Shown: piece by piece, positions 6,920 through 9,755 of the stretch
Layout of the letters: each line of letters begins with the position of its first letter
How positions within the stretch are numbered: the stretch's first letter is position 1
Assembly (NCBI GenBank): GCA_035640715.1
Contig: DASQVO010000218.1
Span: forward strand, 1-9,755
Length of the DNA: 9,755 bases
Direction of reading: 5' to 3'
Origin: DASQVO01 sp035640715
Lineage (GTDB): Bacteria; Actinomycetota; Actinomycetes; Streptosporangiales; Streptosporangiaceae
Made by a program: the position numbers and the translations under genes
Notes under the pieces: generated by a model
The model's input: the letters and a program-made list of their open reading frames with translations, nothing else
Databases searched by the model: none
What the model was told of the DNA's origin: nothing

Positions 6920-8206
6920 TCAGTACCGCTGCGGTATCAGGATGAGGCAACATGCGATCGACACGACGATGGTCCCGACGAGCAGCAGGAATCCAGGGGT
7001 GTAGGTACCCGTCGCGGCGAGCATCCAGCCCATGAGGGCCGGGGCCCCGGCTCCGGCCAGGTTCGTCAGTGACGAGAAGACGCCGCTGGACCGCTCCACC
7101 TCACCGGTCGGCATGAGGCTGTGCAGCAGGCCCCAGTTGGTGACGATGCACCACGCGTTCCCGGCCAGGCCGAGGAAGACGAAGATTCCCACCACCAGGG
7201 TGCTGGTGGGAAACAGCACCACGCCGAGGATGCCGACGCCCTCCACCACGAACCCCATCGCGGCCAGTCCGGCGCGCCGCATCCGCTTGTCGGACCTCAT
7301 CCCCACGATGATCATGACGACGATCGACAGCGCGTTGGCCGCGGTGAGAATCCCGCCCACCATGCCGAAGCTGATGTGCCGCTGCTCCTTCAGGTACAGC
7401 GGCAGCCAGGTCACCAGGCCGTAGAACGGGATGTTGGTGCCCAGGTACATGAGCATCGTGACCCAGTAGCGGTAGTTCCGGTACGGCGACTCAGGCCCCT
7501 TCTTGGGGATCAGGGTCGTCGTCTCGTACCGGTTCTTCTCGATGTGGGCGACCTCCGTGGACTGGACCGTGGAGGAGGAACGCGGATCATTCCGCACGAG
7601 CAGGAGGGTCACGCCGAACGCCAGCACGAGCGCGATGCCCGCCTGGACGTAGAACGTCCCGGTCCAGCCCAGCGAGGTCAGCGTCACCGAGGTGAGGAAC
7701 GAGGCGACCGTCGAGCCCACGAAGATCCCGGACAGCCAGGACGCGTTGGCCCGGGCCCGCTCCTGGATGGGGAACCACCGCGCGGTCAGCGTGTGCGCGA
7801 CCGGATAGAAGCAGGCCTCTCCGGCGCCGAGCGCGATCCGGGTGCCGTAGAGCTGGGGGATCGTGTGCACGAACGGCGTCACGGCCAGCGCGATCACCCA
7901 GATCGCGCTTCCGGCGAGCATCGCACGCCGTGGCCCGATCCGCTTGACGATGAAACCCCAGGCCAGCAGGGCGGCGCCGTAAGCGTAGAGAAACGAGCTC
8001 GAGGCCCAGCCGACCGCCGAGGAATGCGGCCCGACGTGGAACCGGTCAATGAATGCGGGGCTGGCCGCCACGATGCCCATCGACGTCTTCACAAGCTGGG
8101 CGACGGCGAAGCTGACGAGCAGGGGGAGGCCCACGTACAGCCACCGGCGGGTGCCGCGCGCGGCTGCGGTGCCTGGCTGTGCGGCTACTGCCGAATCTTC
8201 GATCAT
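6920..8206 (-). CDS. MFS transporter, anion:cation symporter (ACS)-like
   Basis: A 428-residue integral membrane protein with about 12 hydrophobic segments in two halves joined by a polar loop (around residues 210-240, containing STEVAHIEKNRYE). The MFS loop motif G-F-I-V-K-R-I-G-P-R-R follows the second span. The segment GAGEACFYPVAHTLTARWFP, then ERARA and an S-G-I-F-V-G span, is characteristic of the ACS branch, which takes up organic anions such as sugar acids and aromatic carboxylates with protons. It is the first gene of the four-gene operon, so it probably imports the substrate of the downstream M29-like enzyme. ATG 8206 is preferred over GTG 8212 because AAGG ten bases upstream is better placed for it. 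Family is certain; substrate unknown. Confidence 0.92.
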   Translation of the reverse strand: MIEDSAVAAQPGTAAARGTRRWLYVGLPLLVSFAVAQLVKTSMGIVAASPAFIDRFHVGPHSSAVGWASSSFLYAYGAALLAWGFIVKRIGPRRAMLAGSAIWVIALAVTPFVHTIPQLYGTRIALGAGEACFYPVAHTLTARWFPIQERARANASWLSGIFVGSTVASFLTSVTLTSLGWTGTFYVQAGIALVLAFGVTLLLVRNDPRSSSTVQSTEVAHIEKNRYETTTLIPKKGPESPYRNYRYWVTMLMYLGTNIPFYGLVTWLPLYLKEQRHISFGMVGGILTAANALSIVVMIIVGMRSDKRMRRAGLAAMGFVVEGVGILGVVLFPTSTLVVGIFVFLGLAGNAWCIVTNWGLLHSLMPTGEVERSSGVFSSLTNLAGAGAPALMGWMLAATGTYTPGFLLLVGTIVVSIACCLILIPQRY

Positions 8207-8252
8207 TCTCACTACGCCTTACTGAGCGCCTTTGCTTATGCCGGGCCGGCTC

Positions 8253-8262
8253 CGCGTACGCG
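8253..8262. repeat. Perfect 10-bp palindrome CGCGTACGCG
   Basis: Perfectly self-complementary, 46 bases upstream of the MFS start codon. Flanking bases extend the symmetry imperfectly (GCTC on the left, AGC on the right). It could be an operator in the leader of the operon. Short GC palindromes also arise by chance in such DNA. Confidence 0.3.
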
Positions 8263-8289
8263 AGCAGGACCCAGGCCTCCGGGGGAGGC

Positions 8290-8303
8290 GGCTCAGTTGA
8301 GCC
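8290..8303. promoter_or_regulatory. Inverted repeat upstream of the MFS operon, possible operator
   Basis: GGCTCA (8290-8295) and TGAGCC (8298-8303) form perfect 6-bp arms around a 2-base centre, 84 bases upstream of the MFS start. Size and position suit a dimeric repressor site. No regulator gene is in the window to pair with it. Confidence 0.35.
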
Positions 8304-8431
8304 CGGTGAGCCATGGGATCTGGCCGGAGCGGCGGCAGGGCATTGTGCCGTATTGAGAAGTTCCGGGTTTGGGTGCCCGGGTGGGACTGAGAGCGGGTGG
8401 GCCATTTTCCGGCCGGCCCGCCGCGTTGCTG

Positions 8432-8461
8432 GCCGGGCCGCCCAGATGGGGGCGGCCCGGC
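8432..8461. terminator. Strong 12-bp hairpin, probable transcription terminator
   Basis: GCCGGGCCGCCC (8432-8443) pairs perfectly with GGGCGGCCCGGC (8450-8461) around a 6-base loop. It is 170 bases past the cupin stop and 225 bases before the MFS start, so it would insulate the two leftward units. It lacks a T-tract. An RNA-level role in the operon leader is an alternative. Confidence 0.5.
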
Positions 8462-8473
8462 GGCTCTGGGGTT

Positions 8474-8493
8474 ACGCGTTCGCGGGAACGCGT
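8474..8493. repeat. Perfect 8-bp inverted repeat with 4-base loop
   Basis: ACGCGTTC (8474-8481) and GAACGCGT (8486-8493) flank GCGG. It sits 12 bases from the 12-bp hairpin at 8432-8461. Its base composition (GTTC/GAAC) is less GC-heavy than its surroundings. It may be a protein-binding site or a second small hairpin in tandem. Confidence 0.4.
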
Positions 8494-8589
8494 CTTCGGG
8501 GCGCGCCACGATGGCCAGACGATACGCCACGTGACGGCGGGGACGGTCTGGCGCGCGGCGGCGAGAAAGGTCCGTCGGCTGCGGCATGA

Positions 8590-8624
8590 GCTGCGCGCTG
8601 TGCGGGGGTAAGACGGCGCGCAGC
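8590..8624 (-). terminator. Hairpin just after the cupin gene
   Basis: GCTGCGCGC (8590-8598) and GCGCGCAGC (8616-8624) are perfect 9-bp arms separated by 17 bases. The inner arm begins 9 bases beyond the cupin stop codon. The position right after a stop codon makes it the first candidate terminator of the cupin transcript. The large loop weakens the case. Confidence 0.4.
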
Positions 8625-8633
8625 CACGGCAGG

Positions 8634-9197
8634 TCAGCTGGCTGCCTGGCCTCGTTTCTCCTGCGCGGCGGCGAGAAGCTTCCCGGCCTCTTCCGGGCTG
8701 AGCTGGACGGGGCACCGCTCGATCTGGTGCAGGCGCATGGTGCGGAGCAGGCCGGTGTCCTGGATGGCCAGGTAGCGGGAGGTGTCACCGGTGTCGAGGT
8801 TAAAGTGCTGGTGCCATGCCCAGCGGGGCGGCGCGAACAGCGTGCCCTCCGACCACTCGACAACCTGCTCTTCCTCACCCTCGTAGTTCACGACCGTGAA
8901 CCCGCGTCCCTTGACGCAGTACAGGTACGCCTCGGTGGTGTGGCGGTGCCGGACGGAGCTGCCGCCCGGCTTCAGCTCGGCCAGGTGGGCGTTGAGCACT
9001 TCATAGCCCGCCAGGTCGAACCACTGGCCGCGGTTGTTGCGCCACGGGCGCTCGGGCAGGTCCATCTTGCGCAGGTCATGCGGGACGGAAAGGCCCTCGA
9101 TCGGGGGGTGCTCGCGGTTAAAGGCGTCGCGCGCGGCGAGTTCGGAAGCGGACTTCTGGCTGGGGGCCAGGACGCCGGGCTGGTAGTCCTTGCGCAC
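8634..9197 (-). CDS. Cupin-domain protein, gentisate 1,2-dioxygenase-like
   Basis: A 187-residue single-cupin protein, likely a metal-dependent enzyme or small-molecule-binding protein in the cytosol. Cupin motif 1 is visible as H84-x-H86-x2-E89 with G97 (HRHTTEAYLYCVKG). Motif 2 is G118-x5-P124-x-W126-x2-H129-x3-N133, where the usual second Gly is Trp. His84, His86, Glu89 and His129 are the expected metal ligands. GRGFTVVNYEGEE and the WAWHQHFN end resemble gentisate-dioxygenase-like and ring-cleavage-associated cupins, but a full gentisate dioxygenase has two cupin domains and about 340 residues, so the reaction is open. GTG 9197 is chosen because AAGGAG ends five bases before it; ATG 9239 gives 14 extra Pro/Arg-rich residues and has no ribosome site. 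It is transcribed in the same direction as the operon downstream. Confidence 0.87.
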   Translation of the reverse strand: MRKDYQPGVLAPSQKSASELAARDAFNREHPPIEGLSVPHDLRKMDLPERPWRNNRGQWFDLAGYEVLNAHLAELKPGGSSVRHRHTTEAYLYCVKGRGFTVVNYEGEEEQVVEWSEGTLFAPPRWAWHQHFNLDTGDTSRYLAIQDTGLLRTMRLHQIERCPVQLSPEEAGKLLAAAQEKRGQAAS

Positions 9198-9275
9198 GGG
9201 GGCTCCTTCCGGGGGTCGGGACGGGCGCGGGCCCGTCATGCCATGATGTGCGCTCGATCACTCAAGGGTGGCATA

Positions 9276-9286
9276 AGGTTATACCA
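9276..9286. promoter_or_regulatory. Palindrome overlapping candidate cupin -10
   Basis: AGGTTATACCA contains the arms GGT and ACC around TAT. On the leftward strand it reads TGGTATAACCT, close to the GntR/FadR-type pattern TnGTnnnACnA (one mismatch at the last base). It also contains TATAAC (9283 to 9278 leftward), a good -10 hexamer for the cupin gene, whose start would be near 9271. A repressor bound here would block the promoter. Confidence 0.4.
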
Positions 9287-9293
9287 TTAGCAA

Positions 9294-9320
9294 GAAACCT
9301 GAATGTAACGCTTAAGTAAC
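9294..9320. promoter_or_regulatory. Candidate GlnR (or AfsQ1) box with three half-sites
   Basis: GAAAC (9294-9298), six bases, GTAAC (9305-9309), six bases, GTAAC (9316-9320): three pentamers with an exact 11-bp period. The Streptomyces GlnR box is described as alternating gTnAc and GaAAc elements with n6 spacers, and AfsQ1 uses GTnAC-n6-GTnAC; this array fits both. It begins 11 bases upstream of the candidate cupin -10 and 97 bases upstream of the cupin start. Nitrogen control of the cupin, and perhaps of the divergent gene, is the inference. Confidence 0.6.
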
Positions 9321-9407
9321 GAGCGTCCCATCCGGCGGCCCCGTCTCGAAGCTGAACAGCCAAAACTCCTGCGGTCCCGATCGCGCCCTACGGGCAATCC
9401 TCCTGAC

Positions 9408-9420
9408 TGTCGGCCCGACA
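9408..9420. repeat. Perfect palindrome TGTCGG-C-CCGACA
   Basis: Six-base perfect arms around one central base in the divergent intergenic region, followed one base later by another palindrome, CCACGTGG (9422-9429). Distance to the rightward start codon is about 170 bases. It could be an operator; no matching regulator is visible. Confidence 0.3.
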
Positions 9421-9589
9421 CCCACGTGGCGGGCCGCCGAGGTAGAGCCCGCAGGCACAGTACGCAGTAACAGCGTGCCCGCTGGAGCCCAGCCGCCGCC
9501 CTCCTTTTACAACGATGATGCTGGCTAGTTACATCCAGTTTCAACATATTCAGCTACTGTTGCGCAGAACGTGTCACGGGAGCTGATTG

Positions 9590-9755
9590 ATGGGCATTCG
9601 GGTAATGGCAACGCGCCGCCGAGCGGTCATGACCGCGTTCACGCTGGCCGCGGCACTGGCCGCCACCGGCGGGGCAGCCGGGGCGGCGCAGGCGGCGACT
9701 GGCGGGGCGGCCGGGGCGGCGCAGGCGGCCACTGGCGGCCCGAAGCCGGGCATCG
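9590..9755 (+). CDS. Secreted protein with tandem-repeat N-terminus, partial (N-terminal 55 codons)
   Basis: The gene runs off the right edge, so its function is not visible. ATG 9590 follows GGGAG by seven bases, a sound ribosome site. The N-terminus is a signal peptide: basic MGIRVMATRRR, then a hydrophobic core (about 13-26, VMTAFTLAAALAAT), then Ala/Gly-rich sequence with AQA as a possible signal peptidase I site near residue 35. Two copies of an 11-residue unit (GGAAGAAQAAT) overlap the presumed cleavage region, and PKPG follows. The three Arg residues could suggest Tat, but no clear twin-Arg consensus with a following Phe-Leu is present. An AT-rich stretch just upstream (9500-9560), including CATATT and TACTGT, is where its promoter should be. 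I do not recognise the family. Confidence 0.8.
   Translation, partial: MGIRVMATRRRAVMTAFTLAAALAATGGAAGAAQAATGGAAGAAQAATGGPKPGI
9668..9733 (+). repeat. Two 33-bp tandem repeats inside the secreted-protein gene
   Basis: Units 9668-9700 and 9701-9733 are identical except for two synonymous third-base differences (GCA/GCG near the start, GCG/GCC near the end). Each encodes 11 residues, GGAAGAAQAAT, and a partial third copy may begin at 9734. The repeat is in frame, so copy-number change would lengthen or shorten the region around the signal cleavage site without frameshift. Confidence 0.85.

Larger units (their letters stand above)
8213..8633. other. Intergenic region between cupin gene and MFS operon
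   Basis: About 420 bases with no gene that I can support; open frames on both strands here are Arg/Pro-rich and lack family likeness. It holds five perfect inverted repeats (8253-8262, 8290-8303, 8432-8461, 8474-8493, 8590-8624), more than expected for plain spacer. The leftward promoter of the MFS operon should lie here, but I see no convincing -35/-10 pair. Confidence 0.6.
9198..9589. other. Divergent intergenic regulatory region
   Basis: About 390 bases between the leftward cupin and the rightward secreted protein. It holds the cupin promoter, a palindrome, a GlnR/AfsQ1-type box and a second palindrome (9408-9420), and is notably AT-richer than the genes at 9270-9320 and 9500-9560. A leftward open frame at 9287-9547 is Arg/Cys-rich without family likeness and is not accepted as a gene. 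No riboswitch that I recognise is present. Confidence 0.6.

Noticed and set aside
5306..7072. 588-codon rightward open frame opposite the M29-like gene
   Set aside because: It is rich in Val/Arg/Gly/Asp with no recognisable domain and mirrors the third-base bias of the real leftward gene. This is a typical antisense shadow in high-GC DNA.
7121..8356. 411-codon rightward open frame opposite the MFS gene
   Set aside because: Gly/His/Arg-rich and non-hydrophobic mirror of a transmembrane gene; no family features.
9528..9542. GTTAC and GTTTC pair as another GlnR-type box
   Set aside because: The spacing is five bases rather than six, so the half-sites fall off the 11-bp period. Kept only as a weak resemblance.
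9287..9547. 86-codon leftward open frame in the divergent intergenic region
   Set aside because: Arg/Cys-rich composition, overlaps the candidate GlnR box and the palindrome at 9408-9420, and has no ribosome site or family likeness.

Overview
This window reads as chromosomal DNA from a high-GC actinobacterium, Streptomyces-like in character. Coding frames are strongly biased to G or C at third positions, GTG and TTG starts are common, genes overlap by 4 bases (GTGA, ATGA), and GlnR/AfsQ1-type direct repeats are present. The genus cannot be fixed from the sequence. There are eight credible genes, of which one is partial at each edge. There are no rRNA or tRNA genes, CRISPR arrays or insertion sequences.

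Left part (1-2220). A beta-class carbonic anhydrase runs leftward off the edge (N-terminal 138 codons visible). A rightward membrane-protein gene follows (596-1291). It looks like an internally deleted, possibly dead member of the LPG_synthase_TM (UPF0104) flippase-like family. Next is an intact DUF72/YecE-family gene (1342-2220) that appears to be transcribed leaderless. A bidirectional hairpin separates it from the leftward operon.

Central operon (minus strand, 8206 to 2248). Four tightly packed genes encode an MFS anion-type transporter, an unusual long M29-aminopeptidase/NicX-like metalloenzyme, a MoxR-type AAA+ ATPase of the NorQ/CbbQ group, and a NorD/CbbO-type VWA protein. The last three are translationally coupled. 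No denitrification, Rubisco, CO-dehydrogenase or methanol-dehydrogenase gene is nearby. The natural reading is that the AAA+/VWA pair matures or reactivates the M29-like enzyme, and the MFS protein imports its substrate.

Right part (8213-9755). A gap of about 430 bases with several perfect inverted repeats separates the operon from a leftward cupin gene (gentisate-dioxygenase-like, best start GTG 9197). The cupin's promoter region carries a palindrome over a candidate -10 and a three-half-site GAAAC/GTAAC/GTAAC array with 11-bp period. This matches the nitrogen regulator GlnR (or AfsQ1) box, and a second such box lies at 569-584. A divergent secreted protein with an 11-residue tandem repeat behind its signal peptide starts at 9590 and runs off the edge.

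Together, the transporter, NicX/M29-like enzyme, dedicated AAA+/VWA pair and cupin under an apparent nitrogen-control site suggest an undescribed nitrogen-responsive catabolic module. It may act on an N-containing or aromatic acid. That function is inference; the substrate is not visible in the sequence.
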